A stretch of DNA of 64,000 nucleotides from Dromaius novaehollandiae (lineage: Eukaryota > Chordata > Aves > Casuariiformes > Dromaiidae), in the NCBI RefSeq assembly GCF_036370855.1, contig NC_088111.1, forward strand, positions 17,457,501-17,521,500, in the 5' to 3' direction. Positions 34,929 to 46,900 of this stretch are shown in pieces. A model generated the notes under the pieces. That model ran no database searches. It was not told where the DNA came from and saw only the letters and a program-made list of their open reading frames with translations. Each line of letters starts with the position of its first letter. The first letter of the stretch is position 1. The translations under genes and the position numbers were made by a program.

Positions 34929-37900
34929 GGTGGCCGCCGGGTGGGACGGCAGCGCTCCGTGTCCCCGCCGCGCCGGCTCTCCCCGGCCCCCCCACTCCCC
35001 GGGCGGGGATGGAGCAACCACCTTGACGCCTGTCCAGCCGCCTGCGCGGGGCCGGGTTAACCCCGCCGCTGCTGGGCTCGGCACGGCAAGGGCCGTGCCG
35101 CCCTGCTAGGCTGAGCCGGTACCGCTCTGCTCCGGGGGTTGCTTTGGGAGCGGGGTGCTCCGGGCACGGCCGCTCGGCTGGGGAAAATAGAATGAAAGCA
35201 CAAACTGGAGACAGAATGATTCCTTCTCTCTCCCGCCTATAACAGCATTTATTTTTGCTCATGGGTGGGATGAAATGAGATATCTGCACGAGCTTTGCTA
35301 GCCTAGGAGAACTGGCTACGTGCTGAGACCTCATCCTGGAGGGAAGGTGGCACTGCTGGAGACTGGCAGTGGAGATGGGGTTCGGATCGCCAGCGAGCCG
35401 GAGAGGGAAATGTCGCCGGGCTGCCCCCTTGCCATGCCGCTGGCCTCCTGAAGGGCACCCGAGTGGTGGCACCCGCTCTTCCCCTGGGGTTTCTGCCGTC
35501 AGGACGAGTTCCTGGCAAAGGCCGCTGCCTCGAAATGCGGGCAGCGCCTGGGCAGCGGGGCAGCTGGGGTGTACGCAGACCTGGGGCTGCTCGAGGCATC
35601 CCCTGGGTGCAGGGGACAAGGTTCAATCCCCACCGCTCGGCCACGTGTCTGAAGCCCTGGGACTTTCTGGATTTGGGCTGAGCCAGTGGTTGAAGGTGAA
35701 GTGCTGCAGGGCCACGGGGTCCGGGCTGTCCTGGCGAGGGGCTGCGCGTGGGACGTGGCGGAGCTGGACTCAGGCTGGGAATGGCAGGTGGAGCCAGACA
35801 GAGTCGGCCAGAGGCGAGGAGCTGGGAGGCTGCTGGGGCTTCCCAGCCGGAAGAGGAGGGATTCGCTTTGTGGTTCCCCAAAGACCCCCTCAGCTCTGCT
35901 AGGTACAACTTTATCAAAAGAGCAAGCTGCTCCGCAGTGTTACGTGGTGAGACCTCTCTGCTGGTGATGCTGCTGGAGTAAGCGCAAGAGGCCGGATCCC
36001 CATTCTACGTCTGTGCCCAAAAACACACTACAGGGCCTGCAGCGTCCGGATTGCACAGGGATCTAAAGTGGGTCAGGGTTACCTTTACAGGGAGATGGAG
36101 GTGAAACATCTGAGTTTTTACGATGATAAAAGGAGGAGATGAGTTGAAAAATGGGGAAAAACTCTTCTCTGTGCGACACTGAAAGCCTCAGAAATAAAGG
36201 AAAGAAGGGAGTAACTCATGTATAAATCCAGACAGGAATAAAGTCAGCCATGGATTTCCCAGACGTGTTTCTGGCAGTACAAGGTGATGGTGCACAGCAG
36301 CTCTGGGCAAGCAAGACTATTCAGAGGAGGAGTACGAAACTACTGCTTGGCTTCCAAATAAAGACAATTGAGTGTTTTCTGCAAAATTACGCTTACTCTG
36401 CTAGAATGCCCTGAAATTGGGGGACTTGCTCCAGGCTAAAGGAGTCCCCGCTGTGAGCCGCGGTGCCGGGGCTGACCGTGGTGTGGCATGGCCGCGCTGG
36501 TGGCCCGCCCAACGGGGCGCCGGGCTACAGCCCTACGCTGTGTCAAGGCTGAGGAATTGCCACGTAATGCATCAAACACAGATACGGCCCCAGTCTTTTA
36601 ATGCTGAGGGTCGCCATAGTAGACCTCCTCCTGAGCATCTTTTCTGGTTTGCAGGCTGGAGAGGAAGGACACCAAAGCGCGAGCTTTGTGTGGAGCTCGG
36701 CTCCTAGGGAGAAGCTGGATCCCCATGTTTTTTGCCAAACTCTTTGCTAGGTTTAGTGGCCAGGCTCTGCAGAAGGAGAGCTGTGCTTGGAGATGATGGG
36801 CTTGGTTGGGTGTGCATTTTCGGAAGGGCTCCTCCTCTTTCAGACCTAGAAGCCTACATGCTGTGTGCTCACCAGTGACATCCCTCACTACTGACCATGG
36901 CCGTGAAGGTCTCTGGGGCTCTCTGCTCCTCAGATGCCATGGCAGGGTTTGGCCCTGGGCAAGGAGCTGGGTAAGGTCGGGGTGATGGATGATCCTCAGG
37001 AGCTGACTTGGAGCTGGAAGATCCTCCTGCCAGAGTCATTTGGCAGCTCTTCAAAACCACTCAGGGAGGCTCATGAACTCATTCTGTATTCCAGGTCATT
37101 TCCCCACCAGCCCTTGTCCAACCCAGCTTCTGAAGAAACTTTTACCAGTTTCCACGAAAAAAAAAAGGTCACTTCTGTCTCAGATAGAAGAGCCTAGTTG
37201 GCCAGAGGTTGTGTTGGAGGTGGTAGTTTGCTGCCCTTGTAATAGCTGCCTGATCAGGCCATGAAAATACTGCTGCTAACCGCTCTCTGACTACAGCAAT
37301 CACGTCTTTCCTTGCAGATGCACCAGAAGCAGGGCTGGTGTTGGACACCATTTACTTTCATGGTTCAGGCTTGCCTCCCCTGGGAGACAGGATCCTCCGC
37401 TGATGCCAAAGCACTGCTTCAGCCCAGATTTGCCTTGTGTCCACAGGATCAGTCATTATGGCAGAGAACAAGGCTGGAGGTGAAGCGGGGCCAAGGAGCA
37501 GGACTGCGATGCTGCCTGCCTGGGCTGGCAGGGCGATGGGCCTCGACATGGGTGCTGGCGGTCCTGCCTGCCGACTCGAGGTGGTGAAGGGCAGCTGGCT
37601 GCCCTCGCAGGCACCGCGACTGAGCGAGGCTGCTGCTGAGAGCACCCGTCTGGCCGTCCACATTGCTGCCCGTCTCTGCCGGCTCGGTCCCAGGTTGCCG
37701 CTGCCCCGAGGCTCCGTCTGGCGTGGGGGCCTGTGGTGGCAATCAGCGGCGGCAGCCGGAGGGCTGTGAAAGCTGTGTAGCACCGTGCTCCTGCTGCTGC
37801 CTCTGTGCCTTCTCCCGCAGCTTCCCGCTGTGCCCCTCGGTGCCAGCGCCGCCGGCCCTGCTTGCGAAGGCGGCTGGGGGCCGGATGGCTCCTGTGCTGG

Positions 37901-40569
37901 GACTTATGGCTGTTGTTGAAGGTCAACTGGAGAAAAAGAAAATGAGCAAAGCCCGGGTACGATGCAAGGGGGGAGAGCGTAGGCTCACCAAAGCCAAAAG
38001 GGTCACCCGCGGGGCTCAGGCTGGGGAGCCGATGCTGCTCCCGGTACCAGCCAACGTGGCAGGCGCCTCCTTGCAGGCCAGGACACCTCAACCCAGAGAG
38101 CAGGAGTCACGCGCGTGCTGCTCTGGGGTGTCAGTAACAGGGCAGAGAGACCCTGGCCCTCTGGGCTGGGGCCTGGCACATTTAACATAATATAATTTGC
38201 TTCTTGTCTCCTAAGAGTGGATATCTGGCTTGGAGCTGGTGGGCTGGGTTGCATTTGAGCAGAGATCTTCATGACCCAGCAGGGAAGTTCAGGTCTGCAG
38301 TCACACCTGAGGGTGTTTGCGGCCCTTGCTCGGCTCCCGCGGGCACAGGGGGTTCAACGCCCTGCTGCTCTCACCCTGCGTGGGGGAGCCGAAGTCTCTC
38401 AAATGCACCAGTGTCCAAGGGGAACGTGCCCATGGGAACAAGCGTCAGGGAGAGAGGAGCAGAATCCAGCATTTCTTTGCTCAGAGCCATCAAACTTCTG
38501 CAGTTCAGCTAAGTGAGAAATGTTTTTTTCAGTTTCTTTTTGGATTGAATTGGTGGTCTCCTCCCCCTCTATTTTAATCTTCTATTCTGGGAAATTATAG
38601 ATCAGAAGGGAGAAATGAGAGATGGAGACAAATGTATCCACTAATAGGCGCTAAGCACATATTGACACAAGGTGTAATCAATTTGGAAGCTAAAAAGAGC
38701 TGAACCAGCAAGGACCTGCCAGCCAAAACCCACAAAACTTCTAATTGAATTTTAAAAGAAAACTACCTACATCTACAGAGCAGGTTTATCCCTGCACACA
38801 AAAGGCCTTTTTTTTGTGAAAAATCTCAAACAAGCTGCAAAGGGAAAACAAGCACGATAACTAAGCCATCTCCTTCCAGAGCCACTGCAATGAAGGTTGG
38901 CCTCTTGCTAAACTCCAGAGCCGGCTCTGCGAAAAGGGAGACGCGAGTGTCCGCAGAGCTGGGTATAAACGCAGTCAGCTCAGACCTGGGGAAAACCGCC
39001 CTGGGGGAAGCGCCTGCCTCGGGCTGCCCCCGGGGCTCCCGGCCGTCCGGGGCAAGCGCTTGCATCCCTCCCCCTGGCCAAGCGCTGCCCCGGCCCTTGC
39101 GAAATCCCCGGCTGGGTCAGCGCCGAGCCGCTTTCCCCGGCCTGACGCAGCCCTGCCGCCGAGGCACAGGGCTTGCGGCAGCCGCGGCTGTAAAACAAGC
39201 CCCTGCTTGGAGCGGGGACTGGCGCGGAGGAGGCCCTTGGTTCACCGCTCCAGGGCGGCGGAGGGAGCCCGGCGGGACGCAGGAGCCCCGCTTTAACGGG
39301 GAGACGGGGGCTGGTACAGCCGCCAGGGTGGTTTTGCTTTTGGGGCCTGCGGCCGATGTCTTCCTCGCTGCCGCGAGCGCAGACCTCCCCCCGTCGCGGC
39401 TCCCCACCCGACCCCAGGTCGTGATTTCAGCTCTCACAGCTAATCTTCCAGGACAGGAACAAAGTCTGTGCTGTCTCAACCGGTTGCCATGGAGAAGGCT
39501 GTAATGGTATTAGGAAGAGCAGCAAAATCATAAAAAAGCTTCTAAACCTATTTAAACTGTTATGAATCATTAGCTCTACCCAGCAGCCAACCTGTGCCCA
39601 TGGTTGCTCAAAGCTGTTTCTTCCCCAAGCACCAGCGTTGCCCGGGCACCTCCAGCGCCTTGGGGGAGCAGATTCCCCGGGGGACCCGAGGCCACACAAG
39701 CAAGGAGGGAAGCGGCTCCAGTCTGCTGGCTCCAAGTTGGCCGAGATTTATCCATAATGCAGAGTGACTAATGGCAGACAGTCACCTGGGAGAAGAAGGA
39801 GCCCCACTTCCAGCAAGGCCACCATCCACGGCGTCCCAGCTGAGGGCTGCTGGGGCAAGGTGGGGGCTGCTAAGTCAATAACGATTATGAATCATTTCCC
39901 TGTGCCATCCGTGCTGTCCCATAAGACAGGATGAGAGCGCAGTGTAAGGAACAGCTGAACTATATAGCTTATGCCTAATTTGGGAACACAGGATTTCTGG
40001 CCTCTGGCTTGTGCTACCTCTTGAAATGGTTTTAGGGAGCAATTTGTCATTGTCCAATCTGTGCAAGGAATCGCACCCGAAGGACTACGTCTGTTTTGAG
40101 AGGCTGCTTGATGCTACACCTCAATCTCCTGCTGTTGCTTTCTGTGGCCTTTCTCTAAAAACACTGGTTGTCAGCTGCCAGGTTTAGAAGTGACTTACAA
40201 TGCTGAAGACTGGCCGTCGCGCAACCCCCTGAATTTGGGCTCATCCCTCACTCTCTGCTCCATCTCCAGCTGCTCAGACTGGCTGAGCTGGGGAGGCCGG
40301 TGGGGAAAGGACTGGCACTGGGGGCTCTGTTCGAGCAGATTCCCCCGATGGGAAACTCCCCTTGGCGTGTTTGAAGGCGTTTCTGCCAGTGTGCGGGGAG
40401 CGCGGCAGCGCGCCCCGGCCTGTGCTCTGCCTAGCGGGTGGCTTCTGCTGCAACCCCCACGAAACTCCCTCCCCTTGCACACCCATCGCTCCCGCTCTGA
40501 ACCGCCTCAGCCGTAGACAAGTAAATGCTGGTGAGGTCCCAACACTTGGCTCTCCCAGCAAATGACTGT
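34929..40569. other. Upstream of IGFALS, no gene recognised
   Basis: The first 250 bp are GC-rich and should include the IGFALS promoter. Long open frames at 37.4-38.2 kb and 38.9-39.5 kb lie in CpG-rich sequence, show no family resemblance and no convincing exon borders, and I do not call them genes. HAGH, the usual neighbour of IGFALS in mammals, was not seen. Confidence 0.5.
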
Positions 40570-41310
40570 CACTGTTACGGAGGCTGGCAGGACCTCCCTG
40601 AGGTCTCTGGTCCATCCCTCCTCAAAGCCCGGCCACCTACAGCGGGTGTCTCAGGGCCATGTCCAGGCACAGTTTCAATATCTCTGGGGATGGAGTTTCT
40701 CTATCCCTTTCCTGGTGCCTGACCACCCTTGCAGTAACTTTCTTTTGCTTATATCTAATGGGAATTTCCCATGCTCCAACTTGTCCCTGCAGCCTCTTGT
40801 CCTCCCACTGCGCACCTTCAAGAAGAGTCTGGCTCTGTTTTCTCTGCAGCCTCCCATGAGGTAGCCGCAGAGAGCAGTAAGATTCCCCAAGCCTTCTCTT
40901 CTCCAGGCTGAACAAACCCAGCTCTCCCAGCCTCTGCCCATACATCACGTTTTCCAGGTCCCTGACCACCCTGGGGGCCTCTGCTGGACTTGCTCCAGTC
41001 TGTCACTGTCTATCTTGTCCTGGGGAGCTCAAACTGGACAGTGTCAGGTTTGGTCTTACAAGTGCAGAGCAGAGGGGAAGGATCACTTCGCTCGCCTGGC
41101 TGGCTATGCTCAGGATAATACAGCTCAGGACGCTGTTGGCCTTCTTTGCTGCAAGGGCGCACTGCTGGCTCCTCTTCAGCAAGTCCGCCAGGACCCCCAG
41201 CGCTTTTTCTGCAGAGCTGATGCGGTGCACAAGGACTGCCATGGCTCCCATTTGGGGCAGTACTCCCAGGGGACGTGTCTTGTACCGCTCCTAAGTACAG
41301 AACACCAACA
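40570..41310 (-). repeat. CR1 LINE, 5'-truncated copy
   Basis: The plus strand carries the reverse complement of the CR1 3' region. Landmarks are cagcctcttgtcctcccact, agaagagtctggctctgtt, cttctcttctccaggctgaa and gccttctttgctgcaagggc, all standard CR1 words. On the minus strand a piece of the reverse-transcriptase C-terminal frame is still legible (GRAGFVQPGEEKAWG). The copy is degenerate. Edges are approximate. Confidence 0.85.
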
Positions 41311-43922
41311 AGCAGCTTTCAGTTGGTCCCAGCCCCCTCTGCACCCGGGATCACCCCAGAAGCCAGGCAAGGATTTTGTGTACGGGCTTTCCTTTCATCA
41401 CACAGTGGAGACGACTGCAGGAAAACAGCCAGGGAGAGAAGAAAGACACCCAATCCATCACAGGTCTGTAACCAGTCTAGATTTAATACTCCACAAATAC
41501 TAATGGCTCCAGCTTCCAGTGACCTGGAGAGAGAAAGGACAGTGAAAGTCATTCACAAAACGCATCAGCTGCCGCGCTTCATCCAGGGGCATGGAGCGTC
41601 AGCCCGCAGGCTCCTGCCGCGTGGCTGCCGTGGGTGCTATCTGCGCGGGGACGCCTGCGCCGCTGCGCACAGCCCGCGGCCGAACACAGGACGCGCTTCC
41701 CACCGGGGCGCTTCTCTGCTGAGGCTCTCAAGGGATTCATTAGCCTGTTTTACAACGGTGAAACGGAGGAGCCAATACAGCCCAAGGGGTCAGCTTAGTT
41801 GAAGCCTGTATTTTGATTTGTGACCCAACACCAACGCCAACACCGCCTGAGACAAGGCGGGCTGCAAAATCCGAAGTGCAGAGTCTGAGGCTGGATCGTT
41901 CTTGGCTGGGGGATATGGCTATCAAACAATCCTCCTGGAGCTGGGACTGGCCAGCTCAAAGGCTTCCTTTCGGGAGAAGCCTGACTGGCACCAGAAGAGC
42001 GGTGCTCACTGTGCTGACCCACTGCCAGAACTTCCCAGCCAGCCCAAATTGGTGCCTTCCTGAAACTACCCTCTTACATGCCTGTGCACAGTAAATCAGT
42101 GTAACTAGAAAACCAGAAAATCTTCCGCTGAAATGAACCTTCTCTAGAGAGGGGAGAAATTACATTAAGTCCATAGAAATCACCACAGAACTGCTATTAA
42201 TTGAGAGGCTGTGGACCCAGTATGGGAGGGGAACAACACACATCCTCACGCTGAGAACAGGGATGTGAAGGGATCTGCCGGTCCCAAAAGCTGGGAATCA
42301 CAAACCAGAGCTCTGAACTCTCGGTTCACACTATTCCCGGGAAACAACAGAGCTCTCTGCACTGGGGAGTTACTGCAGTGCAGTAACAACTGGTGTGCGA
42401 CCACAGCTCCAGGTAAGTGGAGGAACAAGACGGCGTCTCCCAGGGAGGCTGCCTAAATGCTGTCCACGTGCTGGGGAGTGTGAGAGGGGGCAGCTGGGCT
42501 CCCAGCGAGATCAATGTCCTGCTGGCTGAGTCCTGCTGGGGAGGGAAAAGCAGGGGGTGAGTCGGTGCCTGTACATTTCCACGCCGAGTCCTCAGTTCGG
42601 TCTGTCCTCCTGTCCTCCCTTCAGGATGCTGCAGCAGCAACTGTGCGCTGGGTTCTCTGATGAACGAGAGAGACAGGAGTCACTGCTTGCATCTTCCACA
42701 GCCGCTTCCCACCGTGACGCAGAGGAGTGGGAAAGGGTGCCCGCCTGGAGAAGATGTGCGAGGTGCCAGCGCGAAGGGCCAGATCCCAGACCTGCCTGTG
42801 CCACCCAGCCCAACTGGCCACTGGGCTTGCTTTGGGGTAAGTTCAGCACGGGTCTGGCCTCCAGAATGAGCTTCATCTCTCCCCAGGGCGAGGGAATCCA
42901 TGCTCCCTGCCACCCTGGATAGACGGAGCATTTACAGCCTGTGCTCTGCCTGCTTGCAGGCTCCTACTGACCGAGACACCTTGAGTCCAGTGCGTGAAGC
43001 ATCTGCAGCTCTCTGCTTTCACAGACTAGAGGTGGCCGAGGCAGGGTCGGCTCTCTGTGTTGCCTGACCTGTGGTGAAACCTCTGCTGGTATTTGAACGT
43101 GGCACCCTGCGGGGCCTGAGTCGTCCTTCTCCCAGCCTCAGAGCCACGCTAGGGACTTGCTGGCTGTGGGAAGGTATTTCCCCTCCCAAGAGGGGCCTTT
43201 CTGCGGAAGCCAAGAAGGGATGGGTTTCCAGGGCAAAAAGCTGTGATTCTCTGGAAACTGGGCCCAAAATAAAAGTAGGATCCCTACAGGAACATTTGTC
43301 TGTTCAGGTCCCCTCCCTAGGGCTCTGCTCTGTCACACAAATCATTGAGAAAATGTAATTCATCACCAATGAGAGATGAATAATTAAGTGCTCCAACCCA
43401 CAGATCAGCTAATCACAACTTCTTAGTCTTCTAACACTATTCCCCATCCTCTCTCCAAAGAATTGCCACAAAGAAGTCAACACTTAAGGAATGACTCAGA
43501 GCTAGCTACTCCTATCACATTTCTGTATGTCTTCAGTTATGAACTGGCACAGCGCTAATCTGTACTAAGTCCTGGGGGAAGGGGGAATGTGACATGGATG
43601 GTGTTTTTAAAGTTGAATTAGAAAGTATTTTTAGAAAATCTTGCCAAATATTTTCTATGTCTGGAGAATAACATCTCCTGTTGTCAGGGAAACTTGTGCT
43701 GGTGCTGGTTACACTAAGCTAAAAATGTGAAAATGCATTAGTGTGTTCACACACTTCGTGTTATGTGATTATGGGCTATCTGGGCTATGAACCTCCTTAG
43801 TTTCTGTCCAAAGACAGCCAGGATTTGTGATGATTCCAGCTGATTGGATTGACCCTTCTGTGGAAGCCTTGGAGGGCAGAGAGAGTCAGTCAGGCCTTCC
43901 AAACGATGAGCCATGCACTGAG
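41311..43922. other. Between CR1 copy and the WBP2-like gene
   Basis: No gene is recognised. The right part should contain the 3' UTR of the WBP2-like gene transcribed leftward. A short MIR-like fragment lies at 41735-41790. Confidence 0.45.
41735..41790 (-). repeat. MIR-type fragment
   Basis: gttttacaacggtgaaacgg and aggagcc resemble the reverse complement of the MIR core (attttacagatgaggaaactgaggc). Short and diverged. Confidence 0.4.
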
Positions 43923-46900
43923 TTATAAACTCTTGCAAAGTTTCATTGCCTGGACGCCCCTTGCAATGAACCGTAGGAACTGAGGGCAAGTTAGAAACAG
44001 GTGCAAATGAGTCCTGGAGCTCCAGGACAATGGGACCCTGACACGTTTAGCCATTAGCCTTGGACTCATGGGTCTTGCTGGAAATAAGTAATCCCCATCA
44101 GAGTGAAAAGCAACAGGACAGGCAGGACTCCAGGGCCTTTCTGCCGACTTACCCCCTGGGCTGGCTGCGTCCACTTCAGAGTAGGGTGGAGGTTCCTCTG
44201 GTGGGCCGGGATAAGGCGGTGGCCAGCATGGCAGCATACTGAACGGACCTGCCAGGGGAGACTCTTCTCACTGCTCCAGGTGTGGAAAGCCCAGCCACCC
44301 CCCTTCAAACCACTCCTCGCTGTGGGAATGCCCTTTGGGGGCAGCGGGAAGCCTTAGCTTGACTCCTCCAAGCTCCGAAGGAAGGCTTTGACTCGTCTCC
44401 TCTGCCAACCTCTTCAAAAGGAGTTGGGCATCAACATTTTGGGCATCTGGGTTTCACCTCAGAAAAGCACCAAGGATTGGGAGCATACGCTGAGCATGGG
44501 GTGCAGGCGGGTGGGCATAGCTGAAGATGGAGGCGGTCGGATATTGCTGCAGGTTCACAGCCTCTCGCAGTGTGTCTGTTTTAGCAAACGGGGGGAAAAA
44601 AAAAGAGCATGCTAGTACAAATGACCTTGGTGTTCTAGAGCCTGTGCTGTTCTCTTGGGGACCTCAAAGGGCTCTTCAGGAACTAAGCTGCCTCCTGGAG
44701 AGGGGGGCATGGCTCCAGCGGGGATGAAGGCAGGGAATGGGACACACTCCACGGCAGGAGCAGGGTGGAGAGGGGCTGGGCCCAGGAAAGCCTGAGGCTT
44801 TTCTGCTGGCCCCAGCTCACTGCAGAATTTCACCTTCCCCTCCCCAGATAATTTCAGGCTGAGAAGTGAGCTGGGATTCACATATAAGCCTGCCTGAAAC
44901 TACAACACAAAAGACAAGAGAAGCTAGGGAAGTGACTGGGGAAATGCTGCTGGCAGGAGGGGGGGGCTCGTACGTTAAGAGCGCACGTTTCCGCCAGGCA
45001 TACAGGCCAAACAGCCAATACAGCTGCTGAATGTCTAGTCTGGCTGCCGCTACCACGAATCCTTGAGCTAAGAAATGCTTTCATGTTAAAATGGCCTTTC
45101 CCCAGTAATTTACATCTTATCTTCCTTATTTCTATTCTGCCTCACTGGTACTCACTGTCTGCCCATATTTCTGTTAATCCTAGCCCCTATGTATTATGCT
45201 AAATCATTTTTCACTTGAAAAGTCCTGCATTACTTGAGATAGGGATCTATTATTGAAGGCTTAACAAAAGGTTTCAACAGCTGTTAGCAAAGTTTCTAAT
45301 TGCCATTTCTGAGTGTCAGATCTGTCTTGTACATCCATTGGTATAATTACAGAGCACTAAACACGTCTGTTCAGAGAGCTGGGAAATGTGACTGATGTTC
45401 CAGTTGCTCCTGGGAATGTTAATTACCTTGCTGGTGTCCTACCCATCCCACATGAAACGTGTCACCTCTGCTGCCCTGGCTTGCCTGGTTTGACCAGGAC
45501 AGATAATGACTTTTCTGAGACATGACTCACTCTCAAAGCGACACAGGTCACCACCAGAGATACAGATGGGAAATTTCTCAAAAATTTCTAAAGTTGGGTT
45601 CCAGGGTGGAATAGGGAAACCCTGCAAATGTCAGCAGGAGTGCTGGAGCATGTGGGGACAAAAAGAGGTGGGAGAACCTGTCCCAAAAGTGAGTATCACT
45701 CAGAACAATTCTGCGAGCAGGGCTTGGGAAGCGAATAAAGGTGTGGGGAGAGTTCTCTATTATAAGATCTGCAAAACTTCAGAGCAACCTCTTCCCCAGC
45801 CCTTAGCCTATCTGTAAAATAGGGGAAGCACCAAGCACAGAGAAGGCAGGAGGAATTGCAGGTGTGCGTGCCGTGCACAGGAGTCTGGCTGAGTCACAGC
45901 GCTGTGGGGAGGTGGGTGCTGAGGTTGGCTTGTGCCTCGTTAGCTCTTGGGTGTTTTCTCTTTCTCTGGGCCTGGTCCAGCCGTGTCACGCACAGACTGG
46001 GAGCGGGCAGGATTATCCCACTCTGATATAGCTGCCCTGTCTAATTGATGCTGAGAGAGCTGCCTTCCTTAGAGAGCTAACACAGAGGCTCTGTCTTTGG
46101 GCCCAGCATGCTGCTGGACCAGCAGAGCCAAACCTACGCTAAGCCCTCACACTGGTGGCAGGGGGCCTGGCAGATCACCCTGTGCGTATCTGCGCTTCTA
46201 TGCTGTACCTTCCCTCCACCCGCTGACTGCTCTGCCTTCTCGGGCCCAACGCAGCGTGCCCCACTGTGCGTTAGGGTGCCTTATCGGCATCACCCAGATT
46301 CCCCAGGATTGCCTGGGATATATGGAGTAAAGGGATATAATGGGAGTAAAGGTATTTGCCACATTTCCTGTAAGCTCTTTAGAACTGGATATAGGCTTCC
46401 TACTAGTGTACTCTATAACTAGCTCTGTAGCCACTAGTTATGGGGTCAGGCACAGTTTAAAGTTAGTTATATAGCTAACTTCTGTCTGACATGACACAGA
46501 GCAGGAGGAAACAGTTCGGTCATCTGGAAACTCACCTGATGAGCGCAGGTCTTGGATCAGGCTCAGGCAGGCACTAGCTCCATAGAAGAAGATGAATTTG
46601 AAGGTTAAAACTCCATGGATGGAGGCTAAGCAGGTGAGACAGGAAGAATGTGATGGAGTCAGTGGAGGGACCACACACCTTCCTCATGCCAGAGATTGCT
46701 CTTTTATTACTCTCTGCTCTGTTGATTTGCCTGCTCCCATACTCTTCCCTGCCTGGCTTTTCCCTGGCTTTCATTCCACAGGCATGAGTGCAACACCTAG
46801 TCAATGCCTGTGAAGCAATTAAACCTCATCCTGTCCCAAATTAACATTGTTAGTGGAGCAAGGGGACATCCTTAAGCTTCTTTGCCGCCTTCTGTCATGT

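Noticed and set aside
37456-38091. 211-codon open frame on the minus strand
   Set aside because: No recognisable domain, no splice or promoter context, and overlapping frames on the other strand are equally open.
39480-39496. X-box-like ggttgccatggagaag
   Set aside because: The second half site ends GGAGAA rather than RRNRAC, and no gene start is nearby.
38890-39504. 204-codon open frame beginning MKVGLLLNSRAG
   Set aside because: Located in a GC-rich patch, no family similarity; not HAGH despite the MKV start, since no metallo-hydrolase HxHxDH motif is present.
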